DNA of 33,900 nucleotides from Streptomyces oryzae. GTDB taxonomy: Bacteria; Actinomycetota; Actinomycetes; Streptomycetales; Streptomycetaceae. Below are positions 23,046 to 30,544 of this stretch, one piece after another; the first letter of the stretch is position 1, and each line of letters starts with the position of its first letter. The notes under the pieces were generated by a model, which was not told the DNA's origin, ran no database searches, and saw nothing but the letters and a program-made list of their open reading frames with translations. A program made the position numbers and the translations under genes. The DNA lies in assembly GCF_017676365.1 (NCBI RefSeq), contig NZ_JADKMA010000066.1:1-33900 (forward strand), given 5' to 3'.

Positions 23046-24143
23046 TCAGCCGCGTGCGGACTCGATACGGAACAGCTGGTGGCGGGCCGAGGTACAGCGC
23101 TGGGCGACAACTTTTGAGCCCTCGGCGGTGACGGGACGCGCGACGCCGACGCAGCGGCCGTCCTCAGCCCGCAGCGTGTAGGCGTCCTTGCCCAGTACGC
23201 GCACCAGGCGGAAGTAGTCGGTCCGCTCGCATGCGTCCCAGGGCTCCAGGAGGTCCTTGCCCGGTCCCGAGCCGAGAACCTTGAGGCAGCCGGTGCCGAA
23301 CTCGGAGTGGTGCCACTGGATGCGATAGCGGTTGCTGTCGCTGCCCGGCCCGCGCGTGAGCCGGGTCGTCATCGGCTGCGTCTGGTCACAGGGACGCTGC
23401 ACGGCGACCTGCGACGTATAGCGCTTGTCCGGGACCAGTCCGTCGGTGACACACAGCTGAGGGGCGGAGAGGGGACGCACCCGGACCGCGCCGCGTGGAA
23501 CGTCGGTGGCGGCGGTGCCCGCTGCGGCGGCGTCAGCGGAGGACTCCTTCGCGGCGTCGGTGACAGCCGGGGCACGGGAGGACCCGGCCTTGTCGTCACC
23601 GGACCCGGCACCACGGGTGCCGAGCACTCCGGCCGTGGCGGCGAGCAGTACGGCGACCGCGAGCGGAACCAGCAGCCGGGGCCGCAGCGAGTGCCGCGGC
23701 AGTCGTCGGATACGGGGAGCACCGGTGGCGGTCGCCGGTGTGCCGGCAGCGTCGGCGGGAGCACCGGTGGCCGAGGCCGACGCGGCCTCCGCCCGGTCGG
23801 CGCCCGCAACACCGGCACCGCTCGCAGCGGCTCCGCCCGGGGAGCCGACGGCCGCGTCGGCCTCGCGCTGGGCGAGGGCGTCACGCAGCTGGAGCCAGGT
23901 AGCCAGACGCCGCTCGTGACCGCAGGCCCGGACGAACGCGGCGAGCAGCTCGGGCCTGGGAAGCCTCCGGCCGCTCAGCATGGAGGAGAGAGTGCTGCGC
24001 GGAAGGCAGTCACCGGCCGCGGCAGCCCGCTCCTCCAACTGCCGCAGCGTGAGACCCGACGCCTCCTTGAGCTGCCGCAGGCAGTCCAGGAACTCGGAGA
24101 CGTCCTGAGCATGCGGTAACCCGGTCCTCTCCTGGGAATCCAT
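23046..24143 (-). CDS. Membrane-anchored XRE-family protein with exported lectin-like domain
   Basis: 365 residues in four parts. First is an N-terminal helix-turn-helix, FLDCLRQLKEASGLTLRQLEERAAAAG then LPRSTLSSMLSGRRLPRPELLAAFVRACG (residues 18-75). Then an Ala/Gly/Thr-rich linker (96-145) and one membrane helix LLVPLAVAVLLAATAGVLG (157-175) preceded by Arg residues, so the N-terminus is cytoplasmic. The exterior domain (222-365) has about six cysteines and beta-trefoil-like repeats such as GTGCLKVLGSG...LLEPWDAC and DGRCVGVARPVTAEGSKVVAQRC. The layout suggests a one-component sensor or cytoskeleton-linked membrane protein. The exterior part resembles ricin-type carbohydrate-binding folds, but the QxW motif is not clear. 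The ATG has AGGGG seven bases upstream. Confidence 0.75.
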   Translation of the reverse strand: MDSQERTGLPHAQDVSEFLDCLRQLKEASGLTLRQLEERAAAAGDCLPRSTLSSMLSGRRLPRPELLAAFVRACGHERRLATWLQLRDALAQREADAAVGSPGGAAASGAGVAGADRAEAASASATGAPADAAGTPATATGAPRIRRLPRHSLRPRLLVPLAVAVLLAATAGVLGTRGAGSGDDKAGSSRAPAVTDAAKESSADAAAAGTAATDVPRGAVRVRPLSAPQLCVTDGLVPDKRYTSQVAVQRPCDQTQPMTTRLTRGPGSDSNRYRIQWHHSEFGTGCLKVLGSGPGKDLLEPWDACERTDYFRLVRVLGKDAYTLRAEDGRCVGVARPVTAEGSKVVAQRCTSARHQLFRIESARG

Positions 24144-24284
24144 GCGGTACCCCTATCAGACCCGTGCCCGGCTGACCACTGGCGTGCGGCGCTGCCGCCG
24201 CAGCTCCTCCCGGGCAATTGGGGGAAGTACGACGGCCGGAACGTCGGCGACCGTGGCCGCGCGACTACGAAGAATCGCGGCGCG

Positions 24285-24290
24285 TACGCT
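24285..24290 (+). promoter_or_regulatory. -10 box (TACGCT) of a leaderless gene
   Basis: TACGCT followed by six bases and ATG 24297, with no Shine-Dalgarno. The pattern fits a leaderless transcript. Confidence 0.5.
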
Positions 24291-24296
24291 GGACAC

Positions 24297-24611
24297 ATGG
24301 CTGACCCGAAACAATCCGAGCTCGACGCCCTGTACGAGGACGCGAACGCGGGCGTGATGGAAGCACGGCAGCGCGTCCGCGACGCCGCGGCCGGGAAGGA
24401 CAGTGCCCGGCTCGACACCGCTCTGGACGAACTGGAAGCGGCGCTGGCCCATCGAGAGGCAGCGCGGCTCCGGACTCGGGAAGACGCCTGGATCCTCACG
24501 GCGCTGGGAGCGGCGAACGCGATCGACCCGGAGTTCCACGGCGGCGAGAACCCGACGCAGGCGTCCGCGGCCGACGAGGACACCGACGACGACACACCGC
24601 TCGCCAGCTGA
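24297..24611 (+). CDS. Small acidic helical protein of unknown function
   Basis: 104 residues, mostly alpha-helical with heptad-like spacing in ELDALYEDANAGVMEARQRVRDAAA and ARLDTALDELEAALAHREAARLRTRED. It ends in a disordered, very acidic tail (ADEDTDDDTPLAS). No signal or membrane segment. I recognise no named family; similar short proteins are common in Streptomyces. It is divergent from the XRE membrane protein and seems to be leaderless. A terminator with a duplicated arm follows. Confidence 0.7.
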   Translation: MADPKQSELDALYEDANAGVMEARQRVRDAAAGKDSARLDTALDELEAALAHREAARLRTREDAWILTALGAANAIDPEFHGGENPTQASAADEDTDDDTPLAS

Positions 24612-24692
24612 ACCGCTCCCCGCTGTCTCCCCACTCCCACCCCTCTCCGTCTCTGGCCCCATTCCTCCCCCAGCCCGTCCCCCAGACCTCCG

Positions 24693-24744
24693 CCCCTGCC
24701 GTCTCGCTGCGGCAGGGGTTTCGCGTCTCCCTGCGGCAGGGGTT
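24693..24744 (+). terminator. Terminator with tandemly duplicated 3' arm
   Basis: CCCCTGCCG (24693-24701) pairs with CGGCAGGGG (24710-24718), followed by TTT. The unit GTCTC-n-CTGCGGCAGGGGTT is then repeated (24725 onward), so the same 5' arm can pair with either of two 3' arms. Confidence 0.6.
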
Positions 24745-24847
24745 CGCTGGTGCTCCCGCAGTCCCTGCCGGACCCGCCAGGCCCCGCCGATCTCGAAGAG
24801 AGCGGCGAGTACCTGGCCGGCCGCGGGGGGCCGACTGTCGGACCAAG

Positions 24848-25317
24848 GTGGCAGGATCGGCATCCATCACCAACGTTGAACGGCCAACGCCGCCCTTCGA
24901 CGCCGACGAGCGCGCGACCTTGGAGGGCTGGCTGGACTTCCACCGGGCGACGCTGGCCACCAAGTGCGAGGGCCTGACCGAAGAGCAGCTGCGCAGCACC
25001 TCCGTTCCGCCCTCTCCGCTGACGCTGCTCGGCCTGGTCCAGCACATGGCCGAGGTCGAGCGCAACTGGTTCCGCCGCGTGCTGATGAGCGAGGACGCTC
25101 CGCCTATCTACCCGCCCCGGTCCGCCGACTCGGGCGGCACGACGACGGGCAGGCCCGCGCCAACTGTGCCACCCGGAAGTTGGACGACACCGCACCCTTC
25201 ATGGGTGGCCAGGTGAGCCTCCGTTGGATCTACACCCACATGGCCACCGAATACGCCCGCCACAACGGCCACGCCGACTTGCTCCGCGAACGCATCGACG
25301 GCACCACCGGCGTCTGA
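24848..25317 (+). pseudogene. DinB-like DUF664 protein, frameshifted and shortened
   Basis: The first frame gives the normal start of a DUF664 mycothiol-dependent-type helical-bundle protein: PPFDADERATLEGWLDFHRATLATKCEGLTEEQL, then LLGLVQHMAEVERNWFRRVL, with the metal-binding His in VQHMAEVE. After APPIY the frame degenerates. The expected ending, LDDTAPFMGGQVSLRWIYTHMATEYARHNGHADLLRERIDG, with two further metal-binding histidines, is present but in the next frame. The shift lies between about 25113 and 25150, and roughly 30-40 residues usual between these parts are also missing. Without the frame change the product loses two of three metal ligands. A sequencing error cannot be excluded for the frameshift alone, but not for the missing part. 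Confidence 0.65.
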
Positions 25318-25430
25318 CCCGCGCACCTTCCCCTTGTCCCCCGGGGCGGCGCTGCCCCTGCCCGCCTCCCCCGGCTGCGGGCGCACTGTGCTTGCAACCG
25401 CGTTGGGAGCTCTCGGCCCAGCGCCAGAGG

Positions 25431-25904
25431 TCAGGGCGCCGGCCGGTCCAGCTCCCGGCCGATCGCGGCACGCACGGCGTCGTGCCGCGGGCCCAGCGCG
25501 TACTGCTCGTCGGTCCACTTCTCCCGCGGATACAGCCACACCGGTCTGCCCACGAGGCCGGCCGGCTCCCAGGCGAACCGCGGCCACACATGCGCGTGCA
25601 GGAAGGGGTCGGTGTTCCCCAGGATCTCGAGGTTGATCCGGAGGAAGGCCGGGTCCAGCCGTGCGCAGGCCCGTTCGACGGCTTCACCCAGCTCGTCCAT
25701 GTCGGACAGGAACGCCAGCCGCTTCCGCCGCGGCAGCTCGGACAGCCGCCGCACCGCGGGGTCGTCCACCAGAAGCAGCGAGTAGCCCGGAAGGAACTGC
25801 ACATCGCCCACCACCGCGAAGCCCGCTTCCAGCCTCCGTAGCACCGTCGGGTTCTCGCCCCGCAAAGCGCTGCCGATTCGGTCCTTTCGCCAGTCGTCCG
25901 TCAT
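25431..25904 (-). CDS. HIT-family (histidine-triad) nucleotide hydrolase-like protein
   Basis: 157 residues. LNGT-like GFAVVGDVQFLPGYSLLLVDDP (residues 29-50) forms the nucleotide pocket, and NTDPFLHAHVWPRFAWEP (97-114) carries an HxHxxxRF signature like that of diadenosine-polyphosphate-hydrolysing HIT proteins. The triad is reduced to HAHVWPRF, with the last His replaced by Arg, a pattern seen in the DUF/HIT-like branch rather than in classical HINT. It is cytosolic. Activity on Ap4A or related nucleotides is plausible but unproven. ATG 25904 is preceded by TACAGT (25918-25913) with an 8-nt spacer, so it may be leaderless. It is divergent from the zinc-ribbon gene. Confidence 0.75.
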   Translation of the reverse strand: MTDDWRKDRIGSALRGENPTVLRRLEAGFAVVGDVQFLPGYSLLLVDDPAVRRLSELPRRKRLAFLSDMDELGEAVERACARLDPAFLRINLEILGNTDPFLHAHVWPRFAWEPAGLVGRPVWLYPREKWTDEQYALGPRHDAVRAAIGRELDRPAP

Positions 25905-25994
25905 GAACAGCGACTGTATCCAGCACCGTTCGCCCGCTCCCCCCGCTCGCTGGCGGTCGGGGAAAACCGTTGTCGCGGGTGGCGGCCGGAGGCG

Positions 25995-26000
25995 TAGGTT
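25995..26000 (+). promoter_or_regulatory. -10 box (TAGGTT) of a leaderless gene
   Basis: TAGGTT, six bases, then ATG 26007. It is the same hexamer and spacing as at 20131-20143. Confidence 0.45.
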
Positions 26001-26006
26001 CGGGGG

Positions 26007-26366
26007 ATGGGGTTCGGGAATGCGGCGACGCGGCGGTCGCATCATGTGTGTGTGGACTGCCGGGCGTCGTACAAGCGCAATGGGGAGCCGGCGCCGTGTC
26101 CCGGGTGCGGGCGGGTGCTCACGGATGCGGGGGTGCAGTTGGCCGTCCCGCCGAGGCGGGACCGCGACGGCTGGCGGGCGCTCGCGGCCGTGCTCGACGC
26201 GGGGCTGCGGTTTCATCCGAACTGCCGGTGCTGCGACGACGGTCCGGGGCACCGGCCGCGGACCATGCGCGAGGTGCGCGAGTGCGTCGAGGTGTCCGCG
26301 CGTACGGGGCTGCCGCTGGCGGAGGTCCTCGCCATGCCGGATCCGGTACGGGCCTACGAGCAGTAG
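26007..26366 (+). CDS. Zinc-ribbon protein of unknown function
   Basis: 119 residues. Cysteine pairs CVDC (residues 15-18) and CPGC (31-34) form a zinc ribbon around a short basic loop (RASYKRNGEPAP). NCRCC follows near 72-76 and can provide more metal ligands. The C-terminal third, TMREVRECVEVSARTGLPLAEVLAMPDPVRAYEQ, is helical. It has no export signal. I do not recognise a named family; a nucleic-acid-binding or metal-buffer role are both possible. It appears leaderless and is divergent from the HIT-type gene. Confidence 0.72.
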   Translation: MGFGNAATRRSHHVCVDCRASYKRNGEPAPCPGCGRVLTDAGVQLAVPPRRDRDGWRALAAVLDAGLRFHPNCRCCDDGPGHRPRTMREVRECVEVSARTGLPLAEVLAMPDPVRAYEQ

Positions 26367-26411
26367 CCCGCGCGGGGCGGACGCGGCCAGGCCAGGGCCC
26401 GGAGCGGCGAG

Positions 26412-27359
26412 TCAGCCGTGTGGCCGGTCCCAGCGGTGCGGGTCGTCTTCCAACTCGGCGCGGTTCCAGCCGCCGTGTTCGGCCGCCGCCTCGTAGGTGC
26501 TCTGGAGGAAGTCGGTCAGCAGCCGGTCCGGGTCGTCGGCGGTGCGTACTGCTTCGTACGGCAGCAGGAACTGGCCGTTCTGCTCGCTGTAGAAGGCTCC
26601 CGGCACCCGGACGGGGTGGTCCCGGAAGCCGTCCGGCTCGGGGTAGGCGTAGGAGTAGAAGGCGCCCTCCTCGCCGCCGGGCCAGAAGCCGCAGCTGCTC
26701 AGTTCCCTGGAGTAGCCCTCCACCATCACCCAGTCCCCGCAGTGCGGCGCCCCGCCGGGGTGGGTCGGCGCCGGGCGGCCCGAGAACCGGGTGCAGGCCA
26801 GATCCATGGCGCCCCAGAAGAAGTGCACGGGCGAGACCTTGCCGACGAAGCGGGCCCGGAACTGCCCCAGCACCCGGTTGGCCTGGAGGAGCTGGCGCCA
26901 GAACAGGTGCGCCGCGCGCGGGTCGTACGAGGCGTGGACGGTGTCCTCGGCGAACGGGATCGCCTGCTCCACCTCGTTGGGCCAGGGCTGGATCGGGGTG
27001 TCGACGCCCAGCTCGTGCAGGGCGCGCACCACCTCGTCGTAGAACCGGGCCACGGATTTGGGCTCCAGCTCCAGCCGGCGCACGGTGCCCTCGCTGGTGC
27101 GGATGCCGAGCTGGTGGTCGATGAAGTCGAACTCGATCTCGAAGGCGCCGGTGCCGTACGGGATCGTGGATGTCGACAGCCCGCGCGGGGTGACGTAGAG
27201 CGTCACCTGCCACCAGTGGTTGACCAGCGGAGCGTGGGCCAGCCGCATCTTGCCGACGACCTGCGTCCACATGTGGAGGGTGTCGCGGGTGCCGGTCCAG
27301 TCCGCCACCCTGAGCTTGGGCCACGCGCTGCGCGCGTCCACCGTCATCGGCTCTCCCAC
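26412..27359 (-). CDS. DUF5996-family protein
   Basis: 315 residues. The family pattern is complete: WPKLRVADWTGTRDTLHMWTQVVGKMRLAHAPLVNHWWQV near the N-terminus, FEIEFDFIDHQLGIRTSEG, VHFFWGAMDLACTRFSGRPAP near 213-233, and the late AFYSEQNGQFLLPYEAVR. The many Trp and His residues suggest a ligand- or metal-binding beta barrel, but no activity is known to me. GTG 27359 is chosen because AGGAGG lies six bases upstream; ATG 27347 is the alternative and starts nearer the conserved part. It follows the substrate-binding-protein gene in the same direction after about 140 bp. Confidence 0.82.
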   Translation of the reverse strand: MGEPMTVDARSAWPKLRVADWTGTRDTLHMWTQVVGKMRLAHAPLVNHWWQVTLYVTPRGLSTSTIPYGTGAFEIEFDFIDHQLGIRTSEGTVRRLELEPKSVARFYDEVVRALHELGVDTPIQPWPNEVEQAIPFAEDTVHASYDPRAAHLFWRQLLQANRVLGQFRARFVGKVSPVHFFWGAMDLACTRFSGRPAPTHPGGAPHCGDWVMVEGYSRELSSCGFWPGGEEGAFYSYAYPEPDGFRDHPVRVPGAFYSEQNGQFLLPYEAVRTADDPDRLLTDFLQSTYEAAAEHGGWNRAELEDDPHRWDRPHG

Positions 27360-27497
27360 TGCCCACCTCCTTCGCCGCCCTCCCCCGATGGTGGGGCCGG
27401 TCCGCCGGGCCGACAACTCGGGAGGCCGCGCCCAGCGGGAACCGGGCGGTACGGCGACCATCCGCAGCCCGCAGGGGGCGCAGCGTGAGGGCGCGGC

Positions 27498-28706
27498 TCA
27501 GTGTGCCGGGGTGAGGTCGCCGGTGAGCGGGACGGCGGGCACCCGGTCGTTGGTGACCAGGGTGAGGCGTGGCCCGCTCGGTCCGGGCTGCCACTGGCCC
27601 CCGGCCAGCGGCAGCAGGGCGACGTTGGGCGTGGGGCCCCGGGTCCAGTCGAGGGTGCCGGCGACGGTGTCGGTGCGGGTCTTGGCCAGCGCACGGGCGA
27701 CGGCGGCGCGGTCGGTGGGGTCGGCAGCGACGGACAGCGCATGGCGGGCGACCTCCAGCAGGGCATGGGCCAGGCCGAGGGGCTGGAGCCAGAGCTGCCC
27801 GGTCTCCTCCTGGTAGGCCTGGGCCAGTTCGGCGCAGGTGGTGCCGTCCAGACTGGAGCGGTAGGGGTGCTTCGGACTCCAGTAGACCAGGGTGGCGACC
27901 CGCGCTCCGGCCAGTTCCTCGTGCACTTCGGGTGCGCGTGCGGTGTGGGTGTGCGGATAGGTCAGCCAGCGCGAGCAGGTGACCAGCCGCGGCACCGGCC
28001 CGGCGGACCGGGCCTGGCGGAGGAAGAGCGCGAGGTCGGCGGCGGTGGCGGCGCTGGTGAGGATCTCGGCGTCCTGCTCCCGGAGCCGGGCCAGATGCGG
28101 GCCGAAATCGGTGGCCGGTTCGCGGTAGCCGCCGGGGTCGACAAGGGTGTGCCCGCGCGCGAGAGCCGCCGGGGCGAAGCCGAAGCGTTCGTGGCGCAGC
28201 AGTTGCCCTTGCAGGCTCTCGTTCCACAGGCAGCCGACGGTTCGCGGCGCTCCCAGCCGCTCCCACATGTCGGCGAAGACGCCGGCGATGTCGTCCAGCC
28301 CCCAGGCGAAGTGATAGGTCCAGCGGAAGGCGCGCAGCGGGTCGCCCCCGCGTGCGTATCCGTACGCCTGCCAGGGGAAGGTGGTCGACACGCACGGCAC
28401 CCCGAGCTCTTCACAGGCGTCGGCGGCGGCAGGCAGCACCTGCGTACCTGCCATGGTGAGGACGATGTTCGCCCGCTCGTCCGCGGCCAGGTCGCGGACG
28501 GCCCGGCGGGCGCCCTCGGGGAGCGAACGGCTGTCGCGTACGCGGATGCGTACGTCGTAGGCCCGCCCGCCGTTGTGCAGCCGCGCCATCCTGCGCGCCG
28601 ACGACCGTACGGCGAACGACAGAGGTTCGCCCAGCGGCGCGAGCCGGCCGGTCAAAGGTGCCACCACACCGATGCACAGCCGCTTCGCTGCCCCGGCCAT
28701 CGCCAC
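27498..28706 (-). CDS. Type-1 periplasmic-binding-fold protein without export signal
   Basis: 402 residues of the branched-chain-amino-acid-receptor (LivJ/AmiC) fold. CIGVVAPLTGRLAPLGEPL (from about residue 11) is the usual first strand and loop, with ARLHNGGRAYDVRIRVRDSRS and ANIVLTMAGTQVLPAAADACEELGVPCVSTT (lobe 1). LVTCSRWLTYP and VATLVYWSPKHPYRSSLDG belong to lobe 2. There is no hydrophobic signal sequence or lipobox before the fold begins, and no ABC permease or ATPase gene is nearby. It may therefore sense a ligand inside the cell, or another gene may supply the transporter. GTG 28706 is chosen for AGGAG seven bases upstream; ATG 28700 is possible. Two CCGTACGG repeats lie in its promoter region. 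Confidence 0.75.
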   Translation of the reverse strand: MAMAGAAKRLCIGVVAPLTGRLAPLGEPLSFAVRSSARRMARLHNGGRAYDVRIRVRDSRSLPEGARRAVRDLAADERANIVLTMAGTQVLPAAADACEELGVPCVSTTFPWQAYGYARGGDPLRAFRWTYHFAWGLDDIAGVFADMWERLGAPRTVGCLWNESLQGQLLRHERFGFAPAALARGHTLVDPGGYREPATDFGPHLARLREQDAEILTSAATAADLALFLRQARSAGPVPRLVTCSRWLTYPHTHTARAPEVHEELAGARVATLVYWSPKHPYRSSLDGTTCAELAQAYQEETGQLWLQPLGLAHALLEVARHALSVAADPTDRAAVARALAKTRTDTVAGTLDWTRGPTPNVALLPLAGGQWQPGPSGPRLTLVTNDRVPAVPLTGDLTPAH

Positions 28707-28721
28707 CACCGCTCTCCTGCT

Positions 28722-28746
28722 GCCGTACGGAAACCGCCGTACGGAA
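28722..28746. repeat. Tandem GCCGTACGGAA repeats upstream of binding-protein gene
   Basis: GCCGTACGGAA occurs at 28722-28732 and 28736-28746, a 14-bp period, and each copy contains the palindrome CCGTACGG. The pair begins 16 bp upstream of the binding-protein start, so it is a likely operator or part of the promoter. Confidence 0.45.
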
Positions 28747-28918
28747 CAACGCGCAACGGGGCGCCGGGTACGGCCCCGGAGGGCTGAATCCCCCCGAACG
28801 GTGCAATTCCGCTCCTCGGCGGCCAAGTTCCGGTTGTGCGGCAGGCGTTGTGGAGGCGCACTGATGGGGACATACTGCCTGGAGAGCTGAAAAGGGCGTC
28901 GATACGGGGGTATTGCGC

Positions 28919-29152
28919 ATGGCCGCATGGATCGTTTTCGGGGTGTTCCTGCTGGTGGCCGTCGCGCTCATCACCCGGTGGACCATGAAGCCGCCCAACC
29001 TCCATCCGCGCCGTTACGGACGCCAACCGCCCGGCGCCCCTTACACCGGGCACCCGTGGACAGCGGGCGAGGACGCGGGCCCGGCGAGCAGTGGCGGCGG
29101 GGCCTCCTGCGGGAGCGGGGCTTCATGCGGAGGCGGGGGCGGCGGAATCTGA
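28919..29152 (+). CDS. Small single-pass membrane protein with Gly/Cys-rich tail
   Basis: 77 residues. One N-terminal membrane helix, AAWIVFGVFLLVAVALITRW (residues 2-21), is followed by a basic, Pro-rich region (MKPPNLHPRRYGRQPPGAPYTGHPW). The tail is almost only Gly, Ser, Ala and Cys (GGGASCGSGASCGGGGGG). The two cysteines lie in identical GASCG contexts. Small membrane proteins with Gly/Cys-rich ends occur in actinobacteria, and their function is unknown. ATG 28919 is used; a GGGGG run nine bases upstream is the only ribosome-binding candidate. It is divergent from the binding-protein gene. Confidence 0.62.
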   Translation: MAAWIVFGVFLLVAVALITRWTMKPPNLHPRRYGRQPPGAPYTGHPWTAGEDAGPASSGGGASCGSGASCGGGGGGI

Positions 29153-29194
29153 CCGGCTCTTCTGGTTCCCCGCGTCACACGCGGGCTGCCTCGG

Positions 29195-30304
29195 TCAGGA
29201 CGAGCGGCGGCGGATCAGCTCTGTGGGGAGCACCAGCCGGGACCGGCCGGCCGTCTCGTCCGGGCCCTCGGGACGGCGCTGCCCCGGGGCGTGTTCGTGG
29301 GCACCGGCCATCAGATCCAGCAGCATCCGGACCATGGCGCGCCCCATCTCCTCGATGGGCTGCCGTACGGTCGTCAGCGGCGGATCCATGTGCCGGGCCA
29401 CGGCCGAGTCGTCGAACCCGACGAGCGCCACGTCCCCCGGCACGTCCCGCCCGGCTTCGCGCAGGGCCAGCCGGGCACCTGCGGCCATCACGTCAGAGGC
29501 GCAGAAGACCGCATCCACCTCCGGGTCCCTGCGCAGCAGTTCGAGCATGCCGCGATGTCCGCCCTCCTCTGTGAAGTCGCCCTCTACGACGAGGCGTTCG
29601 TCCGGGGAAGGTCCGCTCGCCCGGTCCGCCGCGCGGAGCGCTTCGTGGTAGCCGTCGAGCCGGCAGCGGGCTCCGTACATGTCCAGCGGTCCGGTGATGG
29701 TGGCGACCTTCCGGCGGCCCCGTCCGATCAGGTGCTCGACGGCCAGCTGCGCGCCGAGGAGGTTGTCCGAGTCGACGTAGGGCAGTTGCTCGTCGTGCGA
29801 GCGGCGGCCGCTGAGCACCGCGGGCATGCCGACGTCCCGTAGCAGGTCGGGCAGCGGGTCGTCGCCGTGCACCGACACCAGCAGTACGCCGTCCACCCGG
29901 TGCGCGGCGGCGTAGTGCGCGAAGCGTTCCCGCCCCCGCTGGTCGCGGATCAGGGTGAGCAGCAGCTGCATGTCGGTGTCGCCGAGCTCGGTGCTCACCC
30001 CGCGCAGGATCTCCGAGAAGTAGGGCTCGGCGAACAGCCTGTTCTCCTGTTCGGGCACGACGAGGGCGATGGCGTCCATGCTTCCGGCGGCCAGCGCCCT
30101 GGCGGCCCGGTTGGGGACGTAGCCCAGCTCCGCCACGGCGGCCTGGACCGCTGCCCGGGTGCGCTCGCTGACCCGCGGGGAGCCGTTGATCACCCGGGAG
30201 GCCGTTCCCCGGCCGACGCCCGCCCGCGCGGCGACCTGTTCCAGGGTCGGTCCGGACTTCGCCGGTCCGGACTTCCCGCCGCCTTCCGCGCGGGCTGCTG
30301 GCAT
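29195..30304 (-). CDS. cebR: CebR-type LacI-family repressor of cello-oligosaccharide uptake
   Basis: 369 residues. The LacI helix-turn-helix TLEQVAARAGVGRGTASRVINGSPRVSERTRAAVQAAVAELGYVPNRAARAL spans about residues 20-71, including the hinge helix. A periplasmic-binding-fold sugar domain follows: GVLLVSVHGDDPLPDLL, AVFCASDVMAAGARLAL, DVALVGFDDSAVARHMDPPLTTVRQPIEEMGR. These stretches look like streptomycete CebR, which binds TGGGAGCGCTCCCA and is released by cellobiose or cellotriose. Just such boxes lie between it and the divergent cebEFG operon. The ATG has AAGGAGG eight bases upstream, about 90 bp from the nearer box, so it probably represses itself as well. Confidence 0.85.
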   Translation of the reverse strand: MPAARAEGGGKSGPAKSGPTLEQVAARAGVGRGTASRVINGSPRVSERTRAAVQAAVAELGYVPNRAARALAAGSMDAIALVVPEQENRLFAEPYFSEILRGVSTELGDTDMQLLLTLIRDQRGRERFAHYAAAHRVDGVLLVSVHGDDPLPDLLRDVGMPAVLSGRRSHDEQLPYVDSDNLLGAQLAVEHLIGRGRRKVATITGPLDMYGARCRLDGYHEALRAADRASGPSPDERLVVEGDFTEEGGHRGMLELLRRDPEVDAVFCASDVMAAGARLALREAGRDVPGDVALVGFDDSAVARHMDPPLTTVRQPIEEMGRAMVRMLLDLMAGAHEHAPGQRRPEGPDETAGRSRLVLPTELIRRRSS

Positions 30305-30395
30305 GGACGCGTCCTCCTTCTTCTTCCCCTGCGGGTCGCTGTCTTGCCGTTCTCGCTGACGGGCCCATTGAACTACATCACGATCGCCTCGGCTC

Positions 30396-30409
30396 CGGGA
30401 GCGCTCCCT
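30396..30409. promoter_or_regulatory. CebR box 1 (CGGGAGCGCTCCCT)
   Basis: A perfect 12-bp GGGAGCGCTCCC core. 12 of 14 positions match the CebR operator. It lies nearer to cebR (92 bp) and suits autoregulation. Confidence 0.7.
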
Positions 30410-30461
30410 CGGCTCCAGCCCTTGACGCCGGGCGTCCCCTCGCGCATGCTGCTCAGCATGA

Positions 30462-30475
30462 TGGGAGCGCTCCCA
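30462..30475. promoter_or_regulatory. CebR box 2 (TGGGAGCGCTCCCA), perfect
   Basis: Identical to the 14-bp CebR operator, with one further paired base on each side (30461-30476). It lies just past a weak TTGACG-17-CATGCT promoter (30422-30450) and 69 bp before cebE, where it would block transcription of cebEFG. A third, imperfect GGGAGC-G-GCTCCC lies at 30498-30510. Confidence 0.85.
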
Positions 30476-30544
30476 TACGCGGCACCGTGCTGCGCCCGGG
30501 AGCGGCTCCCTGCTCGACGCGGGTCCGGGAGGGACGGCACAGCC

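Noticed and set aside
26119..28395. A 758-codon open frame on the minus strand
   Set aside because: It overlaps the DUF5996 and binding-protein genes in another frame on the same strand. The Arg/Pro/Ala-rich translation has no recognisable motif, while both real genes match families.
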